Positions 50,814 through 60,592 of a stretch of DNA of 64,000 nt are shown piece by piece. Under the pieces are notes generated by a model, which was not told where the DNA came from, ran no database searches, and was given only the letters and a program-made list of their open reading frames with translations. Every line of letters starts with the position of its first letter. Positions within the stretch are counted from its first letter, which is position 1. A program made the position numbers and the translations under genes. Source of the DNA: an uncultured Bacteroidaceae bacterium (GTDB lineage: Bacteria; Bacteroidota; Bacteroidia; Bacteroidales; Bacteroidaceae); assembly GCA_934426255.1 (NCBI GenBank), contig CAKRYD010000012.1, positions 1-64,000 on the forward strand, given 5' to 3'.

Positions 50814-51971
50814 ATGGAAGAGACCAAAATTCCGCAAATAAAGCGTCAAATAGATTTTGTCGAAATTTTCAAGTATTGCCTTGGTTACAAGCGCATTTAT
50901 ATAAAAGTTGGTATTATCGCCGTTGTGTTTTCGGCTATATACGTTTACAGTCTGCCTCGTTTTTATTCTACTGAAGTCAAGCTCGCTCCCGAAGAGTCTT
51001 CGGGCTCCGGTGGTGCTCTCAGCTCGCTTGCTTCGCTTGCAAACATCAAGATTGGCGGCAGTTCGTCGGGTGAAGATGCCATTTATCCCGAGTTGTATCC
51101 CGAGTTGTTCAGGTCCAAGTCTTTTTTAGTCAGTTTATTCAGTATTCAGGTTCATACGAAGGACAATACTACGCCTGTTACGTTGTATGACTATATGACC
51201 AAAATGCAGAAAATGCCTTTTTGGCAGTATCCTATCGCCTATGTAAGGAACGGTATTTCCAATCTTTTCAAGAAAGATGCGCCTTCTTCGGCATCATCAG
51301 GTCAGGAGGGGGTGAATCCTTTCAGATTGTCTTTGTTGGAAGACGCTATTGCTCAGGCCATCGGTGCTTCTATCAATTGTTCCGTCGATAAACATACCAA
51401 TGTCATCACTCTTGTCACTACGGCGCAGGATCCTGTTGTTTCGGCCTTGTTTGCCGATTCCATTATGAACCGTCTTCAAGATTTTATCATACAATACCGA
51501 ACCAACAAGGCGCGTGTAGATGTGGCTTATTCTGAGAAGCTTTTGGTTGAAGCCAAGAGCAATTATGAAAGAGCCCGTCAGAAGTATGCCGATTATGCCG
51601 ACAGTCATGAGGAGCTCTATCTTGCTTCGTATAAGACTGAAGAGACAAACCTGGAGAATGAGATGCAGCTGGCTTATAATGTCTATTCGCAGGTTGCCCA
51701 GCAGCTTCAGATTTCAAAGGCAAAGGTTCAGGAAAAAACTCCTGTGTTCACGACTATCGAGTCGGCCACTGTGCCGCTGCTTCCTGCCGGTCCCAAGCGT
51801 GTGCGCACCATTGTTATGTTTTTTGCCTTCTCCATGCTGGCAGTGACGGCCTATCTTTATTTCCGTCGCGAGCGTGAATTGTCACGGCAACCGCATAAGG
51901 GTGACGATGCTTCGTGCAGTAACCGGCCTTTGCCGTCCGAGTCGGAAAAGCCCGGCATTGGAAACGATTGA
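50814..51971 (+). CDS. Wzz-like polysaccharide chain-length protein
   Basis: A 385-residue inner-membrane protein with an N-terminal helix (VGIIAVVFSAIYVYSL), a long periplasmic coiled-coil segment (EKLLVEAKSNYERARQKYAD) and a C-terminal helix (IVMFFAFSMLAVTAYLYF). This is the Wzz/PCP topology; the PxxP-like stretch VPLLPAGPKRV precedes the second helix as in the family. No kinase domain is fused. It starts 10 nt after the Wza-like gene and acts with it in chain-length control and export. Confidence 0.87.
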   Translation: MEETKIPQIKRQIDFVEIFKYCLGYKRIYIKVGIIAVVFSAIYVYSLPRFYSTEVKLAPEESSGSGGALSSLASLANIKIGGSSSGEDAIYPELYPELFRSKSFLVSLFSIQVHTKDNTTPVTLYDYMTKMQKMPFWQYPIAYVRNGISNLFKKDAPSSASSGQEGVNPFRLSLLEDAIAQAIGASINCSVDKHTNVITLVTTAQDPVVSALFADSIMNRLQDFIIQYRTNKARVDVAYSEKLLVEAKSNYERARQKYADYADSHEELYLASYKTEETNLENEMQLAYNVYSQVAQQLQISKAKVQEKTPVFTTIESATVPLLPAGPKRVRTIVMFFAFSMLAVTAYLYFRRERELSRQPHKGDDASCSNRPLPSESEKPGIGND

Positions 51972-51986
51972 TGTCCTGTTGGAGCC

Positions 51987-53072
51987 ATGATCTACTATGC
52001 CACGCTTATCGTATTGTTCGCATTAGGCTTCTATAATGTCTTTTCAGACAATCAGAAATACGTTTCGCGCATATTTTTTTTCTGTTTGTGCTGGTTAGTC
52101 CTGCACGACGGTTTGCGTTGGTTCATTGCTACCGATTGGGATGCCTATTACCGTTTTTTTCGCTACTGTTTGCTTGTCAAAGGTGATGCCGTCTATTTTG
52201 AACGGGGCTATGTGTTGCTCAATCAGATAGTACGTTCCATTACCGACCAGTATACCGTGTTTCTTTTGCTCCATGCAGTCATCGTATATTCGCTCATCGG
52301 TTCAACCATCTACAAATATGCCGCTTATCCGTTGCTGAGCCTTGCCCTTATGTATGCCATGATGCTCGGATATCTGGGCATGAACCGTCAATACATTGCT
52401 CTTGCCATTTCATTGTATTCCATTCGTTTCATATTCAATCGCCAACCCTATCCGTTTATTGCCTGCATGCTTTTGGCTATGCTTTTTCATAACGGTGCCA
52501 TTCTTTTTTCCATTGCCTATTTTCTCAATCGCCCTTTCAAGCGAATAGTATATATTGTCTGTATCTCCTTGTTTTTTGCGATTGCTGTTTCCGGCCTGAT
52601 CCGCAAGTTGCCGCTTGAGCTCTTTTATCTGATGGGAAGCGACCTCGGCGATAAGGCCGACAAATATGCCTACGAGGGTTCAAAGGCCATTCCGCTGCTT
52701 TCCCAGCTGATGGGCATCGCCAAGCGTATGATATGGGTGGTTATCATTCTTATCTATTTCGATGCGTTCAAGAAAGTCAAATACTTTTCCTTGTTTTTCA
52801 ATCTCTACTTTGTTTCGTTGTGCATTTATCTCTTGTTTAACAATACCATATTACAGGTTATTGTGAGCCGCGGAGCCCTTCCTTTCAACATCTTTGAAAT
52901 TCTTATCGTTCCCATGACTCTTTTTGTCTTCAAGGACAATGCAACTCGCAAAATTTATTATCTTGCGTTCTTCGCATATGGCTTGATGACCATGTCGAAA
53001 GGCATAAATGGATTTATAGAAGCTTTTGGTGTGGATATCTTCAATCCTTACCGCTGCGTTTTGTTTGAATAG
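51987..53072 (+). CDS. EpsG-family polysaccharide polymerase
   Basis: A 361-residue protein with about ten membrane helices. The N-terminal segment (LVLHDGLRWFIATDWDAYYR) has the R-x-x-x-x-T-D-W/Y-x-x-Y pattern of EpsG, and GYLGMNRQYIALAISLYSI follows. EpsG/Wzy enzymes join lipid-linked repeats in the periplasm. Position between chain-length and glycosyltransferase genes supports this. Confidence 0.85.
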   Translation: MIYYATLIVLFALGFYNVFSDNQKYVSRIFFFCLCWLVLHDGLRWFIATDWDAYYRFFRYCLLVKGDAVYFERGYVLLNQIVRSITDQYTVFLLLHAVIVYSLIGSTIYKYAAYPLLSLALMYAMMLGYLGMNRQYIALAISLYSIRFIFNRQPYPFIACMLLAMLFHNGAILFSIAYFLNRPFKRIVYIVCISLFFAIAVSGLIRKLPLELFYLMGSDLGDKADKYAYEGSKAIPLLSQLMGIAKRMIWVVIILIYFDAFKKVKYFSLFFNLYFVSLCIYLLFNNTILQVIVSRGALPFNIFEILIVPMTLFVFKDNATRKIYYLAFFAYGLMTMSKGINGFIEAFGVDIFNPYRCVLFE

Positions 53073-53083
53073 TTTTCTTTGTC

Positions 53084-54076
53084 ATGAACAGTCGTATCAC
53101 CTATTTCTTTCGTCATCCCTCGGCCGGTTTCAGCATCGCCAAAGTATCTCAAGTGTTTGTCAATCATTTCAAGCAAATTTGCCCGGTGAGATGCCTTACG
53201 GTCCCTTATCATACAACCGGTATCATCTCGATGCTCCGCAATCTGTTCTATGTACGCCGCCACCGCGACCGCGAGGGCATCAACCATCTTACCGGCGATT
53301 ATCATTATATGGTACTTGCTTTGATAGGTTGTCGGTCGGTCTTGACAGTTCATGACACCGTGATGGCAGACAACAGCCAATCGTGGGTGAAACGTCTGTT
53401 CTTCAAATACACCTACTTTGTCTGGCCGCTGAAATTTGCCGGACGCATCGTCTGTATCTCCGAAAACACTCGTCGTTCCTTGATGCGCTTCACCTCGCGC
53501 ACCGACATCGTAGTGATACCCGATGCCATCGATACCACCATATTCAGCTATTCTCCCAAATCCTTCAATGCCGCTTGTCCGCACATACTGATGATAGGCA
53601 CCGGATGGAACAAGAATGTGGAACGTGAGCTTCGCGCCCTTCAAGGATTGGCCTGCCGCGTAACGATAGTGGGAAAACTGACCTCCTCCATCCGTAAGGC
53701 CATCGAAGAAACTGGGGTGGATTGTGAAAATCTTTTCGACCTTACCGACAAGGAAATCTTTAATCTCTACAGCCAGTCCGACATGGTGCTCTTTTGCTCT
53801 CTCTACGAGGGTTTCGGAATGCCTATCCTTGAGGCCAACATGGCGGGGCGTCCCGTCATTACCTCACGCATTGCCCCTATGCCCGAAGTAGGAGGCAATG
53901 CCGCCTGTTATGTCGACGATCCTCACGATATCCGGCAAATCCGCGAAGCCATAAAGAAAGTAATCGGCAATGCTGCCTACCGCGACGATCTCATAGCGAA
54001 AGGAAGGGAAAACGCCAAACGCTTTCTTCCTTCGGTCATCGACGAAGCCTATGCCCGTGTCTACGATAGTTTCTGA
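53084..54076 (+). CDS. GT-B glycosyltransferase (family 4)
   Basis: A 330-residue glycosyltransferase. The C-terminal domain carries SLYEGFGMPILEANMAGRPV, with the E-x7-E pattern of family 4. The N-terminal domain is shorter than average. It probably adds a sugar to the lipid-linked repeat. It is the last visible gene of the locus. The following 340-bp gap to 54416 contains GTTTAATTAAAC (a perfect palindrome near 54307) and the htrA promoter, but no gene. Confidence 0.88.
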   Translation: MNSRITYFFRHPSAGFSIAKVSQVFVNHFKQICPVRCLTVPYHTTGIISMLRNLFYVRRHRDREGINHLTGDYHYMVLALIGCRSVLTVHDTVMADNSQSWVKRLFFKYTYFVWPLKFAGRIVCISENTRRSLMRFTSRTDIVVIPDAIDTTIFSYSPKSFNAACPHILMIGTGWNKNVERELRALQGLACRVTIVGKLTSSIRKAIEETGVDCENLFDLTDKEIFNLYSQSDMVLFCSLYEGFGMPILEANMAGRPVITSRIAPMPEVGGNAACYVDDPHDIRQIREAIKKVIGNAAYRDDLIAKGRENAKRFLPSVIDEAYARVYDSF

Positions 54077-54376
54077 CGATTCCCTCTTTGTCTGCTCCGC
54101 TATATTCATAATTTGCAGCCTTTCTTTTTTCCTTTCCACCCCTTTTGTTTCTATTTGCTCCCTTGCCGTTTGATGCGTCCGCTTTGTGCAGTAAGCTGTG
54201 ACGCATGCCGCATTGTCTGCTTTATGGCACACTATTTGCTATAAAGCTTAAAACAGTGAACAAGAGCCGCAGGCCGCCTGCCCAACCAGCGTTAATTATA
54301 CACGCGGTTTAATTAAACGAAAGCTATTCTATGCTTTTTTACGCGGTGCAACGCTTTCACACAGCGTGTTGGCCTG

Positions 54377-54384
54377 TACTTTTG
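54377..54384 (+). promoter_or_regulatory. -7 box of the htrA promoter
   Basis: TACTTTTG, with a TTTC 19 nt upstream in place of the -33 TTTG. It lies 33 nt before the chosen htrA start. Confidence 0.6.
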
Positions 54385-54416
54385 CAGCGATGATAAATTG
54401 TATAACCATAATAACC

Positions 54417-55883
54417 ATGAATGCAATGACAAGAATGAGATTGAACATCGCAGCCCATGTGGCTTGCATCGGTTTGAGCGTAGCAGCTTTGTTTGTTGGC
54501 ATTAATGCCTTGAACGCAAAGGTACCCGCTCAGGTAAGCGCACCGACAGGTCTGGTCGACCTCACAGGTGCTGCCGAAAGTGCCGTAAACAGTGTTGTAT
54601 ATATAAAGGTGACGCAAAATGCCCAGCCGCAGCAGTCGAATATGTCGCGTTCGCCATGGGACGATTTCTTCGGCGATTTCTTCGGTAACGGTGGTGGCGG
54701 CACCCAGCAGCGCCCGCAAGTGCGCAAAGGGTCGGGCTCGGGTGTTATCATCTCGTCTGATGGCTATATTGTGACCAACAATCACGTAGTGGCCAATGCC
54801 GACGAAATAATGGTAAAGTTGAACGACAATCGCGAATTCAAGGGACGTATCATAGGCACAGACAAAAATTCTGACCTTGCCCTTATCAAGATCGAAACGA
54901 CCAACCTTCCGGCCATTCCCATTGGCGACAGCGACAAACTGAAGATTGGCGAATGGGTGCTGGCAGTAGGAAATCCGTTCAACCTGACGAGCACCGTAAC
55001 AGCGGGCATAGTAAGTGCCAAGGCGCGCAGTCTGTATGCCAACGGTGTGGAATCGTTTATCCAGACCGATGCCGCCATCAATCAGGGCAACTCGGGCGGT
55101 GCCTTGGTAAACGCAAAAGGTGAGCTCGTAGGCATAAACGCCATGCTCTATTCGCAGACAGGTTCCTACTCGGGCTATGGCTTTGCCATCCCAACCACCA
55201 TTATGAACAAGGTGGTGTCTGACCTGAAAAAATATGGCACCGTGCAACGTGCCATCATCGGCATCGTTGGAGGCGACGTGACAGACTATATCGATCGTGA
55301 AAAAGACAATGGCAAGGATGTAGACCTGGGAACCAATGAAGGTGTCTATGTCAACGAAGTTCCTGCCGACGGTGCAGCAGCCGATGCCGGTTTGGAAAAA
55401 GGCGATGTCATCACTGCGGTGGATGGTGTGAAGGTCACCAAGATGGCCGAGCTGCAAGAAGAGCTGATCAAGCATAAACCGGGCGATAAGGTCAGCGTGA
55501 CTTTCCTGCGCAACAAGAAAAGCACGACAAAAAGCCTGACCCTGCGCAACGAGCAAGGTACCACTGACAAAGTGACCGAAGTGGATCCCAACAGCCTTGG
55601 AGTAGTGCTCAAACCGGTACCGGCCGAAATGAAGCGTGAGCTTGCCCTCAACGGCGGGCTGCTTGTAAGTGCCGTGACCAACGGAAAGATGAAAGACGCT
55701 GGTGTTACCAAAGGCATCATCATCCTTGAAGTGAACAACAAGAAAGTAAATACCGTTGACGAATTCCACGAAATAGTCAAGGCGGCCAACATGAGTACCG
55801 ACCGTGTACTTTTGATCAGGGCCAAATCGCAAAGCGGACGTAACCTTGCCTATGCAGTGGAGCTCGGCGATGCCAAAAAGTAA
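54417..55883 (+). CDS. htrA: HtrA/DegP-type periplasmic serine protease
   Basis: A 488-residue protease. It has an N-terminal signal or anchor (AAHVACIGLSVAALFVGINA), a trypsin-like domain with triad His123 (NNHVVA), Asp153 (NSDLALIK) and Ser226 (GNSGGAL), and two PDZ domains (PADGAAADAGLEKGDVITAV; GVTKGIIILEVNNKKV). The LA loop holds FFGDFFGNGGGG. It degrades or refolds damaged envelope proteins. ATG 54417 is used because upstream in-frame codons overlap the promoter and expected transcription start; ATG 54426 is an alternative. Confidence 0.94.
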   Translation: MNAMTRMRLNIAAHVACIGLSVAALFVGINALNAKVPAQVSAPTGLVDLTGAAESAVNSVVYIKVTQNAQPQQSNMSRSPWDDFFGDFFGNGGGGTQQRPQVRKGSGSGVIISSDGYIVTNNHVVANADEIMVKLNDNREFKGRIIGTDKNSDLALIKIETTNLPAIPIGDSDKLKIGEWVLAVGNPFNLTSTVTAGIVSAKARSLYANGVESFIQTDAAINQGNSGGALVNAKGELVGINAMLYSQTGSYSGYGFAIPTTIMNKVVSDLKKYGTVQRAIIGIVGGDVTDYIDREKDNGKDVDLGTNEGVYVNEVPADGAAADAGLEKGDVITAVDGVKVTKMAELQEELIKHKPGDKVSVTFLRNKKSTTKSLTLRNEQGTTDKVTEVDPNSLGVVLKPVPAEMKRELALNGGLLVSAVTNGKMKDAGVTKGIIILEVNNKKVNTVDEFHEIVKAANMSTDRVLLIRAKSQSGRNLAYAVELGDAKK

Positions 55884-55923
55884 GACGAAGTAGTCAAAGT
55901 GGCATTCTGAATGCACAAAAAAT

Positions 55924-55963
55924 GAGAAAGTGGCAACAAGCAAAGGCTTGCTGCCACTTTCTC
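55924..55963 (+). terminator. Terminator of htrA
   Basis: Arms 55924-55941 and 55946-55963 pair at 17 of 18 positions with a 4-nt loop. It ends with CTCGTTTG. Confidence 0.85.
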
Positions 55964-55997
55964 GTTTGTCAAACGAGGGCATTTACTGAAAAATGGT

Positions 55998-56005
55998 TAA
56001 CTTTG
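55998..56005 (+). promoter_or_regulatory. -7 box of the nqr promoter
   Basis: TAACTTTG, 39 nt before the nqrA start. The -33 element is weak. Confidence 0.65.
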
Positions 56006-56044
56006 CAGGGTTTAATAGTAACTTAATTCGCCAACTCATCATAT

Positions 56045-57394
56045 ATGGCAAGAGAAATCAAATTGCACAAAGGATTGGACATACGCCTGCAAGGCGAAGC
56101 CAATCTTGTCAAAACGGAAGCCGTCGCGGGAAAAAACTATGCGATAGTTCCCGACGATTTTTACGGTATCAAGCCTAAAGTCATCGTACATGAAGGCGAC
56201 ACGGTCAAGGCCGGCGATGTGCTTTTCGTAAGCAAACAAGACGAAAGGCTGAAAGTGGTTTCACCGGTCAGTGGTATCGTAAAATGTGTCAATCGCGGAG
56301 AGCGCCGCAAAGTGTTGGACATACAGATTGAAGCTGACGGGAAAAACGAGGCAAAGGACTTCGGCGTAAAGTCGCCGTCCGGCATGTCGTCGGATGAAGT
56401 ATTGAGCCATTTACTCGAAACGGGTATGTTCGCCTTTATAAAAAGCCGTCCGTATGACATAACAGCCACACCAGCCGACAAGCCAAAGGCCATCTTCGTA
56501 TCGGCATTTTCAAAAATGCCGCTTGCAGCCGATTTCAACTTCGTGGTAAAAGGACAGGAAGCCATGTTCCTGGCCGGAGTGGAAGTATTGTCGCGCCTGG
56601 CAAAAGTATATCTGAACATATCGCCCGATGAAGTGGGGGCTGCTTTCACCAAAACCGACCATGCAGAAACGACCGTGTTCAACGGCCCCAATCCATCAGG
56701 CTGTGTAGGAGTGCAAATCAACCATCTTTGTCCCATCAACAAGGGTGAAGTGGTATGGACCGTCGGCGCTGAAGAAGTCGTCTTTATCGGACGCGTCTTC
56801 AAGCAGGGAAAAGTAGATCTGACCCGTACCATAGCAGTGGCAGGCTCTGAAATATCCAATCCATCGTATGTCAACGCACGCATTGGCGCAGCCTTGTCAG
56901 ACCTGCTCGCCGGAAATCTGAAGACAGCCGAACACGTTAGAATCATCAACGGAAACCCGCTTGTTGGCAACAAAACAACATTAGACGGCTACCTGGGAGC
57001 GCACAACACGGAAGTATGCGCCATACCCGAAGGCGATGACGTCGACGAAATACTCGGCTGGATACGTCCACGCTTGCAGCAGTATTCTACGAGCCGTTCC
57101 TATTTCAGTTGGTTGCAAGGCAAAAAAAGCTACAATCTCGACGCACGCATCAAAGGCGGGCAGCGTCATATCATCATGAGTGGAGAATACGACAAGGTGT
57201 TTCCCATGGATATCTATGCCGGCTACCTGATAAAAGCAATCATCGTAGGCGACATCGACCGCATGGAACAATTGGGAATCTACGAAGTGGCACCCGAAGA
57301 CTTCGCCGTAGCCGAATTCGTTGATTCGTCCAAATTGGAATTGCAGCGCATAGTTCGCGAAGGACTCGACATGCTGCGTAAAGAAATGGCATAA
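56045..57394 (+). CDS. nqrA: Na+-translocating NADH:quinone reductase subunit A
   Basis: A 449-residue soluble subunit. The N-terminal part has the lipoyl/barrel-sandwich look (HEGDTVKAGDVLFVSKQDER, VSPVSGIVKCVNRGERRKV), as in NqrA and RnfC. FNGPNPSGCVGVQINHLCPI follows, a conserved NqrA block. It binds quinone near the membrane face. It is the first of six genes in canonical order with short gaps. Confidence 0.96.
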   Translation: MAREIKLHKGLDIRLQGEANLVKTEAVAGKNYAIVPDDFYGIKPKVIVHEGDTVKAGDVLFVSKQDERLKVVSPVSGIVKCVNRGERRKVLDIQIEADGKNEAKDFGVKSPSGMSSDEVLSHLLETGMFAFIKSRPYDITATPADKPKAIFVSAFSKMPLAADFNFVVKGQEAMFLAGVEVLSRLAKVYLNISPDEVGAAFTKTDHAETTVFNGPNPSGCVGVQINHLCPINKGEVVWTVGAEEVVFIGRVFKQGKVDLTRTIAVAGSEISNPSYVNARIGAALSDLLAGNLKTAEHVRIINGNPLVGNKTTLDGYLGAHNTEVCAIPEGDDVDEILGWIRPRLQQYSTSRSYFSWLQGKKSYNLDARIKGGQRHIIMSGEYDKVFPMDIYAGYLIKAIIVGDIDRMEQLGIYEVAPEDFAVAEFVDSSKLELQRIVREGLDMLRKEMA

Positions 57395-57406
57395 TACGAG
57401 AGAAAT

Positions 57407-58570
57407 ATGAGCAACATAATAAAAAACTATTTCGACAAGATACGCCCTCAATTTGAAAAGGGTGGAAAACTGCAGGCATTCCATTCGGTATACGAAGGCA
57501 TGGAAACGTTCCTGCTCATACCCAATGCCACATCGGCACGCGGCGGAGTCAGCATACACGATTCCATAGACTCGAAACGCATTATGTCTATCGTAGTCAT
57601 AGCCCTGCTGCCGGCCATGCTGTTCGGTATGTATAACATCGGTTATCAAAACTATCATGCCGCCGGCACCGAGGGAACATTTTTCGAAATGTTCGCTTAC
57701 GGATTCCTGCAATTGCTGCCCAAAATCGTTGTTTCATACATCGTAGGATTGGGCATAGAATTCATTTTCGCTCAGGTAAAGCACGAAGAAATACAGGAAG
57801 GCTACCTTGTGACAGGACTGATGATGCCATTGATACTCCCTATCGAATGTCCGCTGTGGATGATGGCGCTCGCCATAGCTTTCAGCGTGATATTGGTAAA
57901 AGAGCTCTTCGGCGGAACAGGCATGAACATCTTTAATGTGGCCCTGGCAGCACGTGCATTCCTCTTTTTCGCATACCCCACCAAAATGTCGGGTGACGCT
58001 GTATGGATAGCCAAAGACCAAGTCTTCGGTTTAGGCAATGTATTGCCCGATGCAGCAACCTTCGCAACCCCGTTGGGACAAGTGTCAGGCGGCCAGCAAG
58101 TCACGGCATCGCTGCAAGACATGATAATAGGTCTGATACCCGGAAGCGTGGGAGAAACCAGTGTCATTGCCATAGCTATAGGAGGTATCATTCTGCTGTG
58201 GTGCGGCATAGCAAGCTGGAAAACAATGATCAGCGTCTTCGTGGGAGGAGCACTGACAGCTTACGCATTCTCGGCCGCAGGCATGACACCGATACCCTGG
58301 TATGAGCACATCTTTTTAGGAGGCTTCTGCTTCGGTGCCGTATTCATGGCCACCGACCCCGTTACCGGAGCGCGTACAGAAACCGGAAAATATATCTACG
58401 GCTTTCTGATAGGCTTTTTTGCCATTCTTATCCGCGTATTGAATCCCGGCTATCCCGAAGGCATGATGCTGGCCATCCTGCTGATGAACATCTTTGCCGC
58501 ACTCATTGACTACTTCGTGGTAGACCGCAATATCAGCAAACGGGCAAATCGTGCAAAACTAAAAAAATAA
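57407..58570 (+). CDS. nqrB: Na+-NQR subunit B
   Basis: A 387-residue membrane subunit with about ten helices. The covalent FMN site is likely Thr251 in PGSVGETSVIA, equivalent to the GETS threonine of Vibrio NqrB. FGGTGMNIFNVALAARAFLF and FMATDPVTGARTETGKYIYG are conserved blocks. It forms the main Na+ path with NqrD and NqrE. It starts 12 nt after nqrA. Confidence 0.96.
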   Translation: MSNIIKNYFDKIRPQFEKGGKLQAFHSVYEGMETFLLIPNATSARGGVSIHDSIDSKRIMSIVVIALLPAMLFGMYNIGYQNYHAAGTEGTFFEMFAYGFLQLLPKIVVSYIVGLGIEFIFAQVKHEEIQEGYLVTGLMMPLILPIECPLWMMALAIAFSVILVKELFGGTGMNIFNVALAARAFLFFAYPTKMSGDAVWIAKDQVFGLGNVLPDAATFATPLGQVSGGQQVTASLQDMIIGLIPGSVGETSVIAIAIGGIILLWCGIASWKTMISVFVGGALTAYAFSAAGMTPIPWYEHIFLGGFCFGAVFMATDPVTGARTETGKYIYGFLIGFFAILIRVLNPGYPEGMMLAILLMNIFAALIDYFVVDRNISKRANRAKLKK

Positions 58571-58574
58571 TACC

Positions 58575-59303
58575 ATGGCAATCAATACAAACAGCAACAC
58601 ATATACCATCATCTACGCTTCAATCGTAGTTGTTATTGTGGCGTTCCTGCTCGCATTCGTATCAAAAGTGCTCGAGCCACAGTCGAAAGCCAACGAACGC
58701 ATAGACAAGAAAAAGCAAATATTGGCTTCGCTGAACATTCGCGGGCTCCAAAACAGCGAAGTCGAAGCACGTTACGAAAAAGTAATTCAGGCAGACCAGA
58801 TAATCAATTCAGAAGCAAAGGTAATTGCCGAAGGAAAGCAACACGACAAGGACGGCTTTGCATTAAGTATGAAAGAAATCGGTCCCAACCGGCTGCCAAT
58901 CTATATATGTAGGATTGCTCCGGGTGACGAAGGACTCAAATACGTGTTTCCGCTCGTAGGCAAAGGACTATGGGGTGCAATATGGGGATATATAGCCCTC
59001 AATTCCGATTTGCTCACAGTCTATGGCGTATACTTTAGCCACCAATCCGAAACCGCCGGTCTCGGCGCACGTATCACCGAAGCAGAATTCCAACAGCAAT
59101 TTGTAGGGAAGCACATCTCAAAGCCCGGGTCGGATAAGATAGATCTGGCAGTAGTTAAGAACGGCAAAGTGCAAGACCCCTCAGTACAATGTGACGGCAT
59201 CACCGGAGCAACCCTTACAAGCGATGGCGTAAGCCTCATGCTGCAAGAAAGCCTTGCCAACTATCGAAACTTCCTGCATCAGAAACAAAAACCAACATTA
59301 TAG
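58575..59303 (+). CDS. nqrC: Na+-NQR subunit C
   Basis: A 242-residue subunit with one N-terminal helix (IIYASIVVVIVAFLLAFVSK) and a periplasmic FMN domain. The covalent FMN site is Thr213 in CDGITGATLTSDG, matching the S/D-G-x-T-G-A-T-x-T motif. GLGARITEAEFQQQFVGK is typical. It starts 4 nt after nqrB. Confidence 0.96.
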   Translation: MAINTNSNTYTIIYASIVVVIVAFLLAFVSKVLEPQSKANERIDKKKQILASLNIRGLQNSEVEARYEKVIQADQIINSEAKVIAEGKQHDKDGFALSMKEIGPNRLPIYICRIAPGDEGLKYVFPLVGKGLWGAIWGYIALNSDLLTVYGVYFSHQSETAGLGARITEAEFQQQFVGKHISKPGSDKIDLAVVKNGKVQDPSVQCDGITGATLTSDGVSLMLQESLANYRNFLHQKQKPTL

Positions 59304-59313
59304 TGAAGCAATC

Positions 59314-59943
59314 ATGAGTAAAATGTTTTCAAAAGAAAATAAGGAAGCCTTTCTCGCTCCGCTCAACCTGAATAACCCCATCGCCATACAGGTGCTTGGG
59401 ATCTGTTCGGCATTGGCCGTCACCTCACAGCTTGGACCGGCCATCGTAATGGGTTTGTGCGTGACGGTAATAGTTGCATTGAGTAACGTCATCGTATCAA
59501 TAATCCGCAAAACCATACCCAGTCGAATCCGTATCATCATACAGCTCGTTGTTGTGGCAGCATTGGTTACCATCGTAAGCATCCTGCTCAAAGCCGTGGC
59601 CTACGACGTCAGCGTACAGCTTTCAGTATATGTAGGCCTTATAATTACAAACTGTATTCTAATGGGGCGCCTTGAAGCTTTTGCCATGATGAACGGACCT
59701 TGGAGCAGCTTCCTCGACGGACTGGGCAACGGCCTTGGTTACGCCTACATTTTGGTCATCGTTGGTTTTGTGCGCGAACTTTTAGGTAGCGGCAGTCTTC
59801 TCGGCTATCGCATCATACCACAAACTTTCTACGACATGGGCTATGTCGATAACGGGATGATGACAATGCCAGCAATGGCACTCATCATACTTGGCTGCAT
59901 AATAGCTCTTCATCGTCATATCAATCGTAACAAAGAACTTTAG
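59314..59943 (+). CDS. nqrD: Na+-NQR subunit D
   Basis: A 209-residue six-helix protein of the NqrD/RnfE family. Blocks LNLNNPIAIQVLGICSALAV and NCILMGRLEAFAM are typical, including the Cys in the half-membrane helix that binds the intramembrane iron centre with NqrE. ATG 59314 is chosen; the longer reading overlaps nqrC by 50 nt. Confidence 0.95.
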   Translation: MSKMFSKENKEAFLAPLNLNNPIAIQVLGICSALAVTSQLGPAIVMGLCVTVIVALSNVIVSIIRKTIPSRIRIIIQLVVVAALVTIVSILLKAVAYDVSVQLSVYVGLIITNCILMGRLEAFAMMNGPWSSFLDGLGNGLGYAYILVIVGFVRELLGSGSLLGYRIIPQTFYDMGYVDNGMMTMPAMALIILGCIIALHRHINRNKEL

Positions 59944-59956
59944 AAAGACAAGAAAT

Positions 59957-60577
59957 ATGGAACATTCGATAAGCTTGTTCGTCCGCTCCATTTTTGTGGA
60001 CAATATGATATTTGCTTCATTCCTTGGGATGTGCTCCTATTTGGCAGTATCCAAGAACGTAAAGACTTCGCTGGGCTTGGGAGTAGCCGTGACTTTTGTA
60101 TTGCTCGTCACAGTTCCTGTCAATTATCTGTTGCAAGTCAAAGTTCTGAACGGCGGTATCATGGGCATAGACCTCAGTTATCTTTCGTTCATCTTATTCA
60201 TTGCTGTCATTGCAGGAATCACCCAATTGGTAGAGATGTTGGTTGAACGTTTTTCACCGGCCTTATACAGTGCTCTCGGTATATTCCTTCCTCTTATAGC
60301 CGTAAATTGTGCCATTATGGGTGCCTCGCTCTTCATGCAGCAGCGCATCGAGTTGGCTCCTACGAGCTCACAGTATATAGGAGGCGTCGCCGATGCCCTG
60401 ATATACGCGCTTGGTTCGGGAATTGGCTGGCTGCTTGCCATTGTAGGCTTGGCAGCCGTGCGTGAAAAAATGGCCTATACCATAGTTCCGCGCCCTTTTC
60501 AAGGATTGGGAATTACTTTCATTACTGTTGGTTTGATGGCCATGGCTTTCATGTGCTTCTCTGGACTGAAAATATAA
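59957..60577 (+). CDS. nqrE: Na+-NQR subunit E
   Basis: A 206-residue six-helix protein, the inverted-topology partner of NqrD. FVDNMIFASFLGMCSYLAVS and LIAVNCAIMGASLFMQQR are the typical blocks; the cysteines in them coordinate the intramembrane iron centre. It starts 13 nt after nqrD. Confidence 0.95.
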   Translation: MEHSISLFVRSIFVDNMIFASFLGMCSYLAVSKNVKTSLGLGVAVTFVLLVTVPVNYLLQVKVLNGGIMGIDLSYLSFILFIAVIAGITQLVEMLVERFSPALYSALGIFLPLIAVNCAIMGASLFMQQRIELAPTSSQYIGGVADALIYALGSGIGWLLAIVGLAAVREKMAYTIVPRPFQGLGITFITVGLMAMAFMCFSGLKI

Positions 60578-60592
60578 GAAAACACAAACTGT

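Noticed and set aside
54357..55982. 541-codon minus-strand ORF
   Set aside because: It is the antisense shadow of htrA, which has all catalytic motifs; the antisense product is not protein-like.
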